Assembly: GCA_040901765.1 (NCBI GenBank)
Contig: JBBDYG010000040.1
Location: forward strand, 310,001-374,000
Direction: 5' to 3'
DNA length: 64,000 bases
Source of the DNA: JBBDYG01 sp040901765
Lineage (GTDB): Bacteria > Planctomycetota > Planctomycetia > Pirellulales > Lacipirellulaceae
In this document: one piece after another, positions 55,046 to 64,000 of the stretch
Position numbering within the stretch: position 1 is the stretch's first letter
How the letters are laid out: the number at the start of each line of letters is the position of its first letter
The notes under the pieces: generated by a model
Seen by the model: only the letters and a program-made list of their open reading frames with translations
What the model was told of the DNA's origin: nothing
Databases searched by the model: none
Position numbers and translations under genes: made by a program

Positions 55046-58000
55046 ATGAATAGTTTATCTAGTGGTTGGCATTCTCTGCGTGCCAGGCTCGGTTTAACCA
55101 GCAAGAAGCCAAAAGCGCGGGCCCAGCGGAATCAATTTGGGCGGCGGTTGCGGATAGAGCCACTTGAGCGCAGACAATTGCTGGCGGTCATAGTTGATAT
55201 GACAACGGATGAGTCGGATGGCAGTATCGTCGACGGTGATGTCTCGCTCCGTGATGCAATCGACCGATCAAATGCAGGTGAGACGATCAATTTCGCATCG
55301 TCGCTCAACGGATTAACGATATCGCTCACCCTGGGCGAGATCGCATTTGGCAAGAACTTAACCATCGACGCCAGTTCGCTGCAGAACGGCATCACGATCA
55401 GCGCCGGTCATGGCACCGATCAGGCTCCCAACACGGAAGACGGTTTTCGCATCTTCAACATCACCGACACCTCGCAGCCGGCTGGCACGAGTCCGCCGTT
55501 AGTAACGATGAAGGGGCTAACGCTTACCGGGGCGGATTCCAATCCCAATTTAGTGACGCAGGGCGGCGCGATTCGTTCGGCAGCGATGCTGGTACTCGAC
55601 GACATGATAATCGAAGGCAACCACGCCTATTCAGGCGCAGGGGTTTATCTGGACGTAGCGGAAGGCGGCAGCGGGAACCGCGATGTGCTCAAGATTATCA
55701 ACGGTTCGATGATTGAGAACAACGACGCCTCGTATGACGGTGGCGGCGTGTACGTGAAACTGAACTCGACAACTGGGGCCAAGCAAACGGTTCATATCGT
55801 TAGCTCAACAATCAGCGACAACGACGCCGGCTTGCTGACTGCTTCGGGCCGTGGTGGGGCACTTTTTATCATTGGCAATTCAGCAGCGGAGAGTCGCAGT
55901 GCAGTCATGATCACGGGATCGGAGTTGGAACTGAATACCGCCGGGCACGGTGGAGCGATCTATCATTCGGGCAAAGTTGACCTTTCGATTTTGCAGGAGA
56001 GCAGCGTCTCGGGGAACGACGCGTTATACTCTGGCGGCGGCATATATTCGTACATTTTCGGCTCGCACCTTCGAATCGAGGATTCCATCGTTTCCGGTAA
56101 CGATGCGGTCGGCGTAGGCAATAACCACGGCGGCGGAGTGTTCGCTCTGCTTGAGGAGTCGGCATCGCTCTCGATCGTTGATTCAGAAGTTTCGGGGAAT
56201 ACAGCTCTTCAAGACGGCGGCGGCGTTTACGCAAACGCCCAATCCCATTCTGGCGCTCCATTTCCAACGCCACGGGCCGTTACGGTTTCGCGCTCTTTAA
56301 TCTCAGGAAACACGGCGAGTCGTGGTGGAGGCCTGTACACATACAACGCCGAAGGCACGGAAACGCTCGTCGAAGAGTCGCACATTACCGGCAACCAGGT
56401 GAACAACCTGGAAGGCTTTCACGGCAACGGCGGTGGAGTGTATGCGTACCTGCATGGGTTCAATTTTGAAAATATCAAGCCACGATTCATAATCACACGC
56501 TCGACCGTTGACAACAATGAAGCCGACAACAAGGCCGGTGGAATCTTCGTCTGTTGCAAGAAATTTGGCCACTTCATTGCCACGAATTCGACGTTTTCCG
56601 GCAACAGCACAGTTAATGACAATCCGCTGACGGCGGGGGGCGGCGGAATAGTCATCGCACGGGATTCGGACTTTCCGGACGGATCGATCGACGCCGATTT
56701 GCGCAACTTGACAGTCACCCAGAATACGAGTGTCAACGGCGGCGGCATTTTGATTGCAGATCTCAGCAACATGCGCGTACGGATCGCCAATTCGATTATT
56801 TCGGAGAACGAGAATCTCAGCAGCCAGCCGAACAACCTGGTGGGCCGAGTCGTGGACGAGGTCTTCAAGCACAATCTGGTCGGGACCGGATCAACCATTG
56901 AGGATGAAAACAGCAATTCGCCTACGCTCGATAGTACGAACAAGCTCAACGAGGATGACCCAGGGTTGGGTGCGCTCGCCGACAATGGCGGCCCGACGCC
57001 GACGCACGCCTTGAGATTCGGCAGCCTGGCGATTGACCAGGGTTCCGTCGCTTTGGCAAGCGATCCACTTACTTCTGTTGCTTTTCCGTCGGACCAGCGC
57101 GGAACGGGTTTCGCACGCAGCTATGACTTCCCAGGCGTCACAAATAGCATAGCGGGCTTCGTCGATATTGGCGCCTATGAATTGACTGAAATTTGTGTTT
57201 CCACGTTGGTCGACGAGTTCGACACCGACTTGAGCTTTGGCGACCTCAGCCTGCGTGAGGCGGTGAACTATGCCAATTTGGCTGGCGTGCCGATGACAGT
57301 CTGTTTGCCGGCGGGGGTGTATTACCTGACGCTTACAGGAACCGGCGGCATTTCGCAAGGTGATTTGGACATTAGCGGCAACGTTACGATCGTTGGGGAC
57401 GGCGCGGGGCTAAGCGTCATCGATGCCGGTGGTCTGGCGACCGACGACCGCATCTTCGATATCGTGAGCGGCGGCACGCTCGATCTGTCGCGACTGACGC
57501 TTACGCTCGGCCTGGCGCCCAACACGACGGGCCAACGGGACGGCGGCGCGATCCGCGTCAATAACGGTGGTCACTTAGGCGTGAGCCACAGCGCGATTGT
57601 TGGAAACGTGTCGGGGCGCTCCGGCGACGGCGGCGCGATCTACTTCGGCGGCACCGCCAGCGGCTCGATCGAGAGTAGTGTCATCACCGTCAACGAGGGC
57701 GACGACAACACGGGCGGCGTGTATCTCGCATCGGCCACGGGAACCGGCGGCACGGTGACGGTCACCAACACCATCATCGCCAAGAACACCGACGACGGCG
57801 GCAGCGGCGGCACCGACGTGTACGCTGGCACGAATCGCTCGTTTACCTCTGGCATCAACGGCGGTCCCGGCAACAACCGGCTCGGCAATGCTGCCACCGG
57901 CTTCACTGACGGCTTGAACGGTGACTACATTGGCACGCCCGATTACATCGTCACCAGCCTGGCCGACACCTACGACGGCAGCAGCGACCCGGTGGGGATG

Positions 58001-58429
58001 TCGCTGCGCGACGCTATTCATCAGGCGAATCAAACGATCGGCGCCCAGGAAATCTGGCTGCCCGCGTGGGATTTCGTGCTGACACGGGAACGAACTGCCG
58101 CAGCAAATTCGCCGGAAATGGACATTTCCCAAGGCGATCTCGACATCAAGGGATCGCTGACGATTCGTGGAATTGGTACCGCCACGTCGGTCCAGTGGAA
58201 GCCCGGAGTGGTCGACAAGGTGTTTGAACTCGTGGGCGACTACAACGGCGACGGCGTGGTCGATTCGGGCGACTACACCGTTTGGTTCGACACCCAGGGC
58301 TCGACGACAAATCTGAGTGCCGACGGCGACGACGATGGGGACGTAGACGGCGACGATGAAGACGTATGGGGGTTCAATTTTGGACACACGCTCGTTGTCT
58401 GGAATGTAAGCGTGATCTTGCCGGTTTAG
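55046..58429 (+). CDS. Giant secreted beta-helix protein with LEPR-XLL start and dockerin end
   Basis: A 1127-residue protein. EPLERRQLL near residue 40 is the LEPR-XLL N-terminal signature of exported planctomycete proteins. Next come right-handed beta-helix repeats (many GGGVY and GNTA turns), with three CSLREA-like motifs, DVSLRDAIDRSN, DLSLREAVNYAN and MSLRDAIHQAN, which mark the start of repeat blocks. The C-terminus has two calcium-binding dockerin-like repeats (DYNGDGVVDSGDYTVWFDT and DDDGDVDGDDEDVWGFN). It is probably a cell-surface or matrix adhesin. The ATG at 55046, 5 bases after AAGGAG, is preferred over the GTG at 55040. Confidence 0.92.
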   Translation: MNSLSSGWHSLRARLGLTSKKPKARAQRNQFGRRLRIEPLERRQLLAVIVDMTTDESDGSIVDGDVSLRDAIDRSNAGETINFASSLNGLTISLTLGEIAFGKNLTIDASSLQNGITISAGHGTDQAPNTEDGFRIFNITDTSQPAGTSPPLVTMKGLTLTGADSNPNLVTQGGAIRSAAMLVLDDMIIEGNHAYSGAGVYLDVAEGGSGNRDVLKIINGSMIENNDASYDGGGVYVKLNSTTGAKQTVHIVSSTISDNDAGLLTASGRGGALFIIGNSAAESRSAVMITGSELELNTAGHGGAIYHSGKVDLSILQESSVSGNDALYSGGGIYSYIFGSHLRIEDSIVSGNDAVGVGNNHGGGVFALLEESASLSIVDSEVSGNTALQDGGGVYANAQSHSGAPFPTPRAVTVSRSLISGNTASRGGGLYTYNAEGTETLVEESHITGNQVNNLEGFHGNGGGVYAYLHGFNFENIKPRFIITRSTVDNNEADNKAGGIFVCCKKFGHFIATNSTFSGNSTVNDNPLTAGGGGIVIARDSDFPDGSIDADLRNLTVTQNTSVNGGGILIADLSNMRVRIANSIISENENLSSQPNNLVGRVVDEVFKHNLVGTGSTIEDENSNSPTLDSTNKLNEDDPGLGALADNGGPTPTHALRFGSLAIDQGSVALASDPLTSVAFPSDQRGTGFARSYDFPGVTNSIAGFVDIGAYELTEICVSTLVDEFDTDLSFGDLSLREAVNYANLAGVPMTVCLPAGVYYLTLTGTGGISQGDLDISGNVTIVGDGAGLSVIDAGGLATDDRIFDIVSGGTLDLSRLTLTLGLAPNTTGQRDGGAIRVNNGGHLGVSHSAIVGNVSGRSGDGGAIYFGGTASGSIESSVITVNEGDDNTGGVYLASATGTGGTVTVTNTIIAKNTDDGGSGGTDVYAGTNRSFTSGINGGPGNNRLGNAATGFTDGLNGDYIGTPDYIVTSLADTYDGSSDPVGMSLRDAIHQANQTIGAQEIWLPAWDFVLTRERTAAANSPEMDISQGDLDIKGSLTIRGIGTATSVQWKPGVVDKVFELVGDYNGDGVVDSGDYTVWFDTQGSTTNLSADGDDDGDVDGDDEDVWGFNFGHTLVVWNVSVILPV

Positions 58430-58681
58430 GGGCGAGAAGTCGGGGTTGGAACGCCTCCCACAGAACTAACGACGAGCGCGGCGATGAAGTCTAGCTGCGC
58501 ATCTCGCTCCTTGTAACGCCGGCTCTCCGCGCGCGTACAAGGCTTGGCGAACAAATCGCCTCCGCATGCCACCTTCTGGGAGATTTCCTTTTGGCTTGCG
58601 GCCGAGTACTGGCATCGCCGGCTCGGGAAATTCGTAGGGAAGCGGTTTCTAGCGTTCCCCACCGATTCAGGAGAGATTGCA

Positions 58682-59386
58682 ATGCACCGGACTCTGTCAC
58701 TCGTAGCGTTTGGATTATTCTTGACGACCTTCTTCGCCGTCGGCCAAGGCGTTTGCCTTGGGCAGTCGGCCGAATCGAACTACACCCAACCTGGTCACCG
58801 CTATGCCCACGGGCATGCCGGGGTCTATGGCTGGGGTGGCGGTTATCATGCCTCGACTGCGGCCGAGGGATTCGCCCGCGGCGCGGCCGACGTGATTCGG
58901 GCGCGGGGCGAGAACAACCTGTCGAACGCACTCGCACAACGCCAGTGGGAGGCCGCCCGTAAGCAGCAACTCGAAAACAAGGTCTTGAAGGTGCGAACCT
59001 TCTACGAACGGCGAGCGATTTATGAGTACGAACACGCCGCGGAGGTTGCCCTGCGTCGCGAACGGGCGGAGGCGCGTCTCGCGCGAATTCGGCTGAGCGA
59101 TTTCTCGCCCCAAGAATTTGATCCGGCGACCGGTGAAATCCAGTGGCCGGCGCTGCTGGCCGACCAGGCTTTCATTGACTACAGCATCTGGTTTGATTCG
59201 CTGCTCGCCGAGCGGGCCAAGTACGGCCAACTGGACGCCGGCGCCTTGGGCGAAGCCCAGACACTGATTAAGCAATGGCGGGCCGAAGTGACGGCGGTCA
59301 AGGACCAAGTTCCCGAAGCGGTGCTCCGCGACAGCCTGCGATTCTTGCTGCGGCTGGATCGCGAGCTACAAACCAAGTTGGGCTGA
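58682..59386 (+). CDS. Secreted STAGEGY-family protein, first copy
   Basis: A 234-residue protein: signal peptide (ends near CLGQS), then a Gly/Tyr/His-rich stretch, the motif STAAEGFARGAADVI, a long charged helical region, and a tail SPQEFDPATGEIQWPALL ... RDSLRFLLRLDRELQTKL. It is clearly homologous to the proteins at 59538 and 62288. I recognise no published family. The helical region may form a coiled coil. AGGAGA lies 8 bases before the ATG at 58682; the frame is open upstream but non-coding. This copy is not followed by a HEAT gene. Confidence 0.72.
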   Translation: MHRTLSLVAFGLFLTTFFAVGQGVCLGQSAESNYTQPGHRYAHGHAGVYGWGGGYHASTAAEGFARGAADVIRARGENNLSNALAQRQWEAARKQQLENKVLKVRTFYERRAIYEYEHAAEVALRRERAEARLARIRLSDFSPQEFDPATGEIQWPALLADQAFIDYSIWFDSLLAERAKYGQLDAGALGEAQTLIKQWRAEVTAVKDQVPEAVLRDSLRFLLRLDRELQTKLG

Positions 59387-59406
59387 AAACGACCAGTTTA
59401 GAGTAG

Positions 59407-59447
59407 CACGAGTCTCCGACTCGTGAATCACGGCTCGGAGAGCCGTG
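59407..59447. repeat. Paired hairpin repeat
   Basis: Two hairpins, CACGAGT-CTCCG-ACTCGTG (59407-59425) and CACGGCT-CGGAG-AGCCGTG (59429-59447), flanked by TAG and CCA. The same two-hairpin build as at 15350 and 28569. It follows the first STAGEGY-family gene. Confidence 0.82.
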
Positions 59448-59537
59448 CCACAACGCGGTCGGCACTCGATTTGCAGCTTACACTCCGTTGGTTAAGAAGC
59501 GACTGCTTTGGCTTCGGTTCGACCAAGGAGAAATGCG

Positions 59538-60227
59538 ATGTATCGGTGGTGCCTCTATGCGTGCGCTGGCCTATTCGCCGCGACGCTTACTAATTGCGGC
59601 TTGCAGTCCGGCTTCGGCCAAGACGGCTATTATGGCTATGCCGGTGCCGAGCCGTACTACGGACATGGAGGCGGCTATGGGGGCCACCACTCGTCGACCG
59701 CAGGAGAAGGCTACGCCCGCGGAATGGCGGAGGTGATTCGTTCCTACGGCGAGAACAATTTGGCCAACGCCCGAGCGCAACGTGAGTGGGAAGCCGCGCG
59801 GAAGGCGTACATCGACAACCGCGTCGCGGCGACACAGGCCTTTTACGAACGTCGACAGATCTACCAGCAACATCAAGCCGCCGAGCATTACGAGCAGCGC
59901 GAGAAGGCGGAAGCATATCTCGCCACCATACGTTTGGAAGACCTCTCGCCCCAGGAATTTGACCTGGAGACGGGCCAGATCGTGTGGCCGAAACTACTGG
60001 CCGACGCAAGATTCGCAGAGGGCCGCGGTCAGATTGATGAACTGTTTGCGAAGCGCGCTCAATACGGCGAGCTTGACGTCGACGACTATTCACGGGCCGA
60101 AATGCTCATCAAGAAATGGCGCGAAGTGCTCACGGACCAACGCGACCAGTTCCCCGATGCCGTGCTTCGAGACAGTCTCCGGTTCTTGCTGCGTCTCAAC
60201 CGTGAATTGGAGCACAACTATAGTTAG
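59538..60227 (+). CDS. Secreted STAGEGY-family protein, second copy
   Basis: A 229-residue paralogue of the protein at 58682: signal peptide, Gly/Tyr/His-rich stretch, HHSSTAGEGYARGMAEVIRS, helical region, then SPQEFDLETGQIVWPKLL and LRDSLRFLLRLNRELEH. The conserved end pattern (acidic/aromatic then FDxxTGxIxWPxxL) suggests the same fold. AAGGAG precedes the ATG at 59538. It is followed after 55 bases by a HEAT-repeat gene, the first of two such pairs. Confidence 0.75.
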   Translation: MYRWCLYACAGLFAATLTNCGLQSGFGQDGYYGYAGAEPYYGHGGGYGGHHSSTAGEGYARGMAEVIRSYGENNLANARAQREWEAARKAYIDNRVAATQAFYERRQIYQQHQAAEHYEQREKAEAYLATIRLEDLSPQEFDLETGQIVWPKLLADARFAEGRGQIDELFAKRAQYGELDVDDYSRAEMLIKKWREVLTDQRDQFPDAVLRDSLRFLLRLNRELEHNYS

Positions 60228-60282
60228 CCCGTTCGCGCGACAGTTTGCTTCCAAGCCAAAACCTTTATTGGGTGTAACGACA

Positions 60283-62016
60283 ATGGGACAGCAATACAGT
60301 TTTCTTCGTAGCGTTTCATGCCTGCTGTTGCTGGCTTCGATCTCCTTCGCCCAGCAGCCCGATGCGGAGCTTGCGCGGTCGGATGCATCGAAGTTGGACG
60401 CCACGAAGAGTGATGGTTCGCCCTCGGTGGCCGAGCTGACGCAGAAACTTGAGGACGCCGACCCGAACGTGCGTTGGCGGGCAGCCAGAGCGCTCGGCAA
60501 TCTAGGCGAGGAGGCCAAGCTGGCCGCGACGGCGCTGGTGAAACTCTTGAATGACCCGGAGCCGGTTGTTCAGATTTACGCTACCGTCGCGCTTGCGCGG
60601 ACTGGCGACCGTTCCGACGCCACGATCGCCGGTTTGGCGAAGTCCGCGCAGTCCACTGATCCGCGGGTGGTCCGCACGGCCATCCTCGCGTTGGCGAAAT
60701 TGCGTTTAGAGCCGGAACAACTGGCCGCCGCGATGACGAAGCTCCTGGCGTCGGAAAACCAAAGGATGCTGGTTTACGTGGTAGACGCCATTGTTGACTC
60801 GGGCGAGCGAGCGACGCCGCTTCTGCAAGCAGCGTTGAAAGAAAACGAGGACACGGCCTACTGGGCAAGCGTCGCGATTGCGGAAATTGGCCCGTCCGCG
60901 GCGGGAACGGTGCCGGAGCTTGCCGCCGTGCTGGATAGCGCCGAGGATCCCGATACCATCGCGCAAGTGCTGTTGGCCCTGGCGAAGATTGGGCCTGAGG
61001 CTAAGTCGGCGGTGCCGTCGATCGAAAAAGTATTGAGCAATAATCCCGCCCCAACGATCGCTTTGTACGCCGCGTATGCAATCGGGGCGATTGGCTCGCC
61101 GGGTGAAAATTCAGCGCTCGATACGCTGGCGACGAGCGAGGATGAAGCCGTTTCGATGGTGGCATCGTGGGCTTTGGCCAAAACTCACTCCGACGACGAC
61201 GCTTGGCGCGAACGGGCGATTGAGAAAATGCTCGAAGGCTTGGGCAGCGAGAATCCGCTGGTTCGTACCACGGCAGCGAAGGGGCTAATGGATCTGAAGC
61301 CCTCTGCGGAAAGTGTGACCGCGCGACTGATCGAAGCGACGCAGGACGCCGACCCCGAAGTAGCCGCGAACGTCGTAACGGCGCTATCGAGCTTAGGGCC
61401 AGCCGTCGTGCCCGGTGCTGCGAAGTCGCTCGACGATCAGCGGCTGCGGCCGTTGTTAATCAAGGTGCTCGGGCGACTGGGTCCGGACGCCGAAGCCGCC
61501 GTGCCCAGACTGACCGCGCTGTTGGCAGAAGCGGACAATCAGACCAAGGCCAGAATTCATTACGTTCTCGCCGGCGTCGGCCCGTCCGCTGCGCCCGCGG
61601 CAGGGGCGATCGCCAAGTCGCTCAATAGCAAAGAGCCGACCGTCCGGCACAGCGCCCTGTTCGCGCTGCGCCAACTTGGCCCGGGAGCCGCCGATTCCAT
61701 GCCACAGTTAATGGCGATGCTCGAATCGAGCGACGGGATGGATCAACTGGCCACGGCCTGGGCACTGGCCCGAATTGCGCCGGCCAAGGAAGGGCTATCG
61801 CCCAAAGTTATGCAGGTCTTGCGTAAAGGGCTTTCGGACGACGAACCCGCCGCGCGGTATGAGACGGCCGCCGCCATCGCAGAGCTGGGTCCAAGTGCCG
61901 AAAACCTGCGGGAAGATCTGGAGCGCATTGCCGAGGGCGACCCCGATGAGCAAGTTCGTGCCGCGGCAGAGGTCGCGCTCAAGAAATCTGCCGGCCAACG
62001 GAACGCCCGTCGGTAG
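60283..62016 (+). CDS. Secreted HEAT-repeat protein
   Basis: A 577-residue protein with a signal peptide (SCLLLLASISFA-QQPD) and about 14 HEAT repeats of 35-40 residues (for example DPNVRWRAARALGNLGEEA and EPTVRHSALFALRQLGPGA). HEAT arrays bind other proteins. It follows the second STAGEGY gene and probably forms a pair with it. The start at 60283 is supported by the signal peptide; the frame is open upstream into the previous gene. Confidence 0.83.
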   Translation: MGQQYSFLRSVSCLLLLASISFAQQPDAELARSDASKLDATKSDGSPSVAELTQKLEDADPNVRWRAARALGNLGEEAKLAATALVKLLNDPEPVVQIYATVALARTGDRSDATIAGLAKSAQSTDPRVVRTAILALAKLRLEPEQLAAAMTKLLASENQRMLVYVVDAIVDSGERATPLLQAALKENEDTAYWASVAIAEIGPSAAGTVPELAAVLDSAEDPDTIAQVLLALAKIGPEAKSAVPSIEKVLSNNPAPTIALYAAYAIGAIGSPGENSALDTLATSEDEAVSMVASWALAKTHSDDDAWRERAIEKMLEGLGSENPLVRTTAAKGLMDLKPSAESVTARLIEATQDADPEVAANVVTALSSLGPAVVPGAAKSLDDQRLRPLLIKVLGRLGPDAEAAVPRLTALLAEADNQTKARIHYVLAGVGPSAAPAAGAIAKSLNSKEPTVRHSALFALRQLGPGAADSMPQLMAMLESSDGMDQLATAWALARIAPAKEGLSPKVMQVLRKGLSDDEPAARYETAAAIAELGPSAENLREDLERIAEGDPDEQVRAAAEVALKKSAGQRNARR

Positions 62017-62287
62017 CCCGTTCGGACGGTCCGCCTGCAACCGGCTCGATGGGTCGGATCCTCTGGACGACGGCGATTTTCGCCATGTTTTTTCGCAAAT
62101 GCGCGCCGGGCTGACCGGCTTCTTCACCGGCCTGCGGGGACGCAGACAACGGGAAAACTCGCCCGGCGATCACACTTTTAACCGGCTGACCCGACCCGGA
62201 AAAATGTGACAGCGGACATTTCTTGCGTTACACTAGCAGTTTGGACGTTTTCCGCTTGCACACTCAGAAAACCGAAGGGTCGGGGAA

Positions 62288-62905
62288 ATGAGATACCTGC
62301 CTTGTTGCGCAACGCTGGTCGTGGCGATTGGTGCCGCGAACGCCAGCGCGCAATTTAACTATTACCACTCCTCGACGGCGGGCGAAGGCTATCAACGGGG
62401 GGCGGCCGCCGTCATTTCGGCACAGGGACAAAGGAATGTTGATAATTCGCAGGCCCGAATTAACAACCAAGACGCCTACTCTGCCGCGATCGACAATAGC
62501 GTGAAGTCGGTCAACGCCTATTGGGAAAAGAAAGACATCTACGAACAGCGGCAAGCGCAAAAGGATTACGAGACGGGCGAAAAACGCGATCGCTGGATGG
62601 CTCGGCACCGGCTCGAACCTTTGAGCGCGAACGAGTTTGATCGCACCACCGGCTACATCACTTGGCCCAAGGTACTGGAACAGCCGCAGTACGATCAGTA
62701 TCGCAAGACGCTCGACGATCTATTCAAGAAACGCGCCACCGCCGGCGCGCTGACCAGCGACGATTACATGGCTGCCACCGCCGCGTCTAAAGAATGGCGG
62801 ACGATGCTTACTGGCCAACAGAGTGAGTATCCACAAGCGATACTTAAGCAGATGGTGCGGTTTGTTCTCAAAGTTAGCAACGAACTGGATGATAACCTGA
62901 GCTGA
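62288..62905 (+). CDS. Secreted STAGEGY-family protein, third copy
   Basis: A 205-residue paralogue: short signal peptide, YYHSSTAGEGYQRGAAAVIS near the start, a helical region, and the tail SANEFDRTTGYITWPKVL ... ILKQMVRFVLKVSNELDD. More divergent than the first two and lacking the Gly-rich insert. GGGGAA just before the ATG at 62288. It is followed by another HEAT gene after 59 bases, repeating the pair pattern. Confidence 0.75.
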   Translation: MRYLPCCATLVVAIGAANASAQFNYYHSSTAGEGYQRGAAAVISAQGQRNVDNSQARINNQDAYSAAIDNSVKSVNAYWEKKDIYEQRQAQKDYETGEKRDRWMARHRLEPLSANEFDRTTGYITWPKVLEQPQYDQYRKTLDDLFKKRATAGALTSDDYMAATAASKEWRTMLTGQQSEYPQAILKQMVRFVLKVSNELDDNLS

Positions 62906-62964
62906 TCGCGCTCGATCGACGGGATTTGGATCGCTCGGGCACATTCTTACGGAGCCGATATTCG

Positions 62965-64000
62965 ATGACGAAGTTTCTCAGTGGCTGGACAGTACCGATA
63001 GTTTTCGCAGGGGGACTTGCGGCGTTAATAGTCCCTGCATATGGCTACGCTCAACAGCAAGACGATGAATCCACGTTGTCCTTTGATCTGACAGATTCGG
63101 CGCGGCTCCTCACGGTCGCTCTCGTCGGCGAGGGCCAAGAGCGTTACGTTGCCATTGACGACCTCGGCGAGCGCCACGAGTCCGCGGCAACGGTGGTGCC
63201 GGCGCTACAAAAGCTGCTGGCCGATAATGATCCGCAAGTACGTTGGCGCAGCGCCCGCGCCTTAGGCGATTACGAATCGCAAGCCCAAGGTGCGGCAGGA
63301 ATCCTGCGCGGACTGCTGCTGGATAAAGACCCGATCGTACAATACCATGCGGCCGTGGCGCTCGGAAGAGTGGGCGACACATCCGATGCAACAATCCAAT
63401 CGCTTGTGGGTGCTGTCACTAGCCCCGACGGACGCGTGGCGCGGGCGGCTATTTCAGCGATTCGCAGTTTGGAACCCGATCCGAAGTACGTGGTCGCAGC
63501 TCTCAAGCAAGTGTTGACATCCGATGACGACGCGGTGGTGCTGCATGCAATCGAAGCGATGGTCGAGCGCGGTGGGGCGGCTGTTCCGCTGTTGAATGAA
63601 GCCCTCAATGAGCCTGAAACGGCATACATTGCCGCTGTTGCCATCGAGCATATCGGTCCCGACGCCAAAGCAACGGTGCCTGGTCTGACGGAACTGCTCG
63701 GTGACACGAAGCACTCCCAATTGCTGATTCAAACGTTGTTGGCGCTAGCCAGCATCGGGCCGGATGCGCAGTCGGCGGCGCCGCAAATCGTGCCGCTGCT
63801 CAAGTCCGCCAACGACGACACGATACCAGTCGCGGCCGCGTACGCACTAGGTTCGATCGGTGCTACTGACGCCGACGCCGAGTTAAAGGCGGCGGTTAAC
63901 AGCGACAATGCATTTCTTCAGATGACCGCAGCGTGGGCACTTGCGAAAAACGATCACGAGAATCAACAACTCTTAAAGCAGGCCGTTGCAAAGCTCACGC
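62965..64000 (+). CDS. Secreted HEAT-repeat protein, N-terminal part
   Basis: Open from an ATG at 62965 to the window edge (345 residues visible). Signal peptide (FAGGLAALIVPAYGYA-QQQ), then HEAT repeats very similar in layout to the protein at 60283: DPQVRWRSARALGDYESQA and DPIVQYHAAVALGRVGDTSDATI match segments of the other copy (DPNVRWRAARALG, EPVVQIYATVALARTGDRSDATI). The two HEAT proteins are thus paralogues, each placed after a STAGEGY gene. No stop in the window. Confidence 0.85.
   Translation, partial: MTKFLSGWTVPIVFAGGLAALIVPAYGYAQQQDDESTLSFDLTDSARLLTVALVGEGQERYVAIDDLGERHESAATVVPALQKLLADNDPQVRWRSARALGDYESQAQGAAGILRGLLLDKDPIVQYHAAVALGRVGDTSDATIQSLVGAVTSPDGRVARAAISAIRSLEPDPKYVVAALKQVLTSDDDAVVLHAIEAMVERGGAAVPLLNEALNEPETAYIAAVAIEHIGPDAKATVPGLTELLGDTKHSQLLIQTLLALASIGPDAQSAAPQIVPLLKSANDDTIPVAAAYALGSIGATDADAELKAAVNSDNAFLQMTAAWALAKNDHENQQLLKQAVAKLT

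Noticed and set aside
59782..60282. N-terminal extension of the HEAT protein
   Set aside because: The open frame upstream of 60283 overlaps the preceding STAGEGY gene and gives no signal peptide at its start.

Overview
The window looks like chromosomal DNA of a planctomycete, probably of the Pirellulales type. The evidence is lineage-typical proteins rather than any marker gene: a DUF1559 pilin-like protein beside a small lipoprotein, a giant secreted protein with the N-terminal EPLERRQLLA signature and a C-terminal dockerin, a PEP-CTERM protein, ExbB/ExbD next to squalene-cyclase-like repeats, a Ser/Thr kinase with a C-terminal membrane anchor, many PQQ-propeller and HEAT proteins, and abundant intergenic hairpin repeats. 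No rRNA, tRNA, CRISPR array, phage or transposase was seen. A 10-base assembly gap lies at 368-377.

Layout. 1-3243: the end of an M19 dipeptidase converges on a gamma-glutamyltransferase, followed by a small operon of a nucleotidyltransferase (MNT), an antitoxin and a PemK toxin broken by one in-frame TGA. 3760-15336: a tight + strand cluster of a squalene-cyclase-repeat protein, a membrane-anchored protein, ExbB, two ExbD, a PQQ-propeller/TPR protein, a solute-binding-like protein and a secreted protein. It looks like one envelope machine driven by the proton-motive force. 15433-28568: a mostly unlinked set (kinase, pseudouridine synthase, Maf, formylglycine-enzyme-like protein, Gfo/Idh/MocA oxidoreductase, transketolase, cytochrome P450, zinc-ribbon protein, secreted protein).

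28611-38751 (- strand): two operons. One holds mqnA, mqnC, an ABC ATPase, an ABC-2 permease fused to a CPBP protease, and an amidohydrolase that could be the aminodeoxyfutalosine deaminase. Together these point to menaquinone synthesis by the futalosine route. The other encodes a second ABC exporter with an anchored partner protein. 39927-46847: a zinc-ribbon protein, a coupled operon ending in aroA, a YdeP-like molybdopterin oxidoreductase and a ParE-type toxin-antitoxin pair. 46939-53230: aldehyde dehydrogenase, a secreted metallopeptidase-like protein, a small lipoprotein, a DUF1559 protein with its lipoprotein, and a vitamin-K-carboxylase-like (HTTM) membrane protein.

53997-64000 encodes exported proteins: a PEP-CTERM protein, the giant beta-helix protein, then an array of three related small secreted proteins, two of them each followed by a secreted HEAT-repeat protein. 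This array is the least familiar module in the window. Several families of short dispersed repeats (heptamer tandems, paired hairpins, long imperfect palindromes) run through the window, and two of them sit inside coding sequences in frame.
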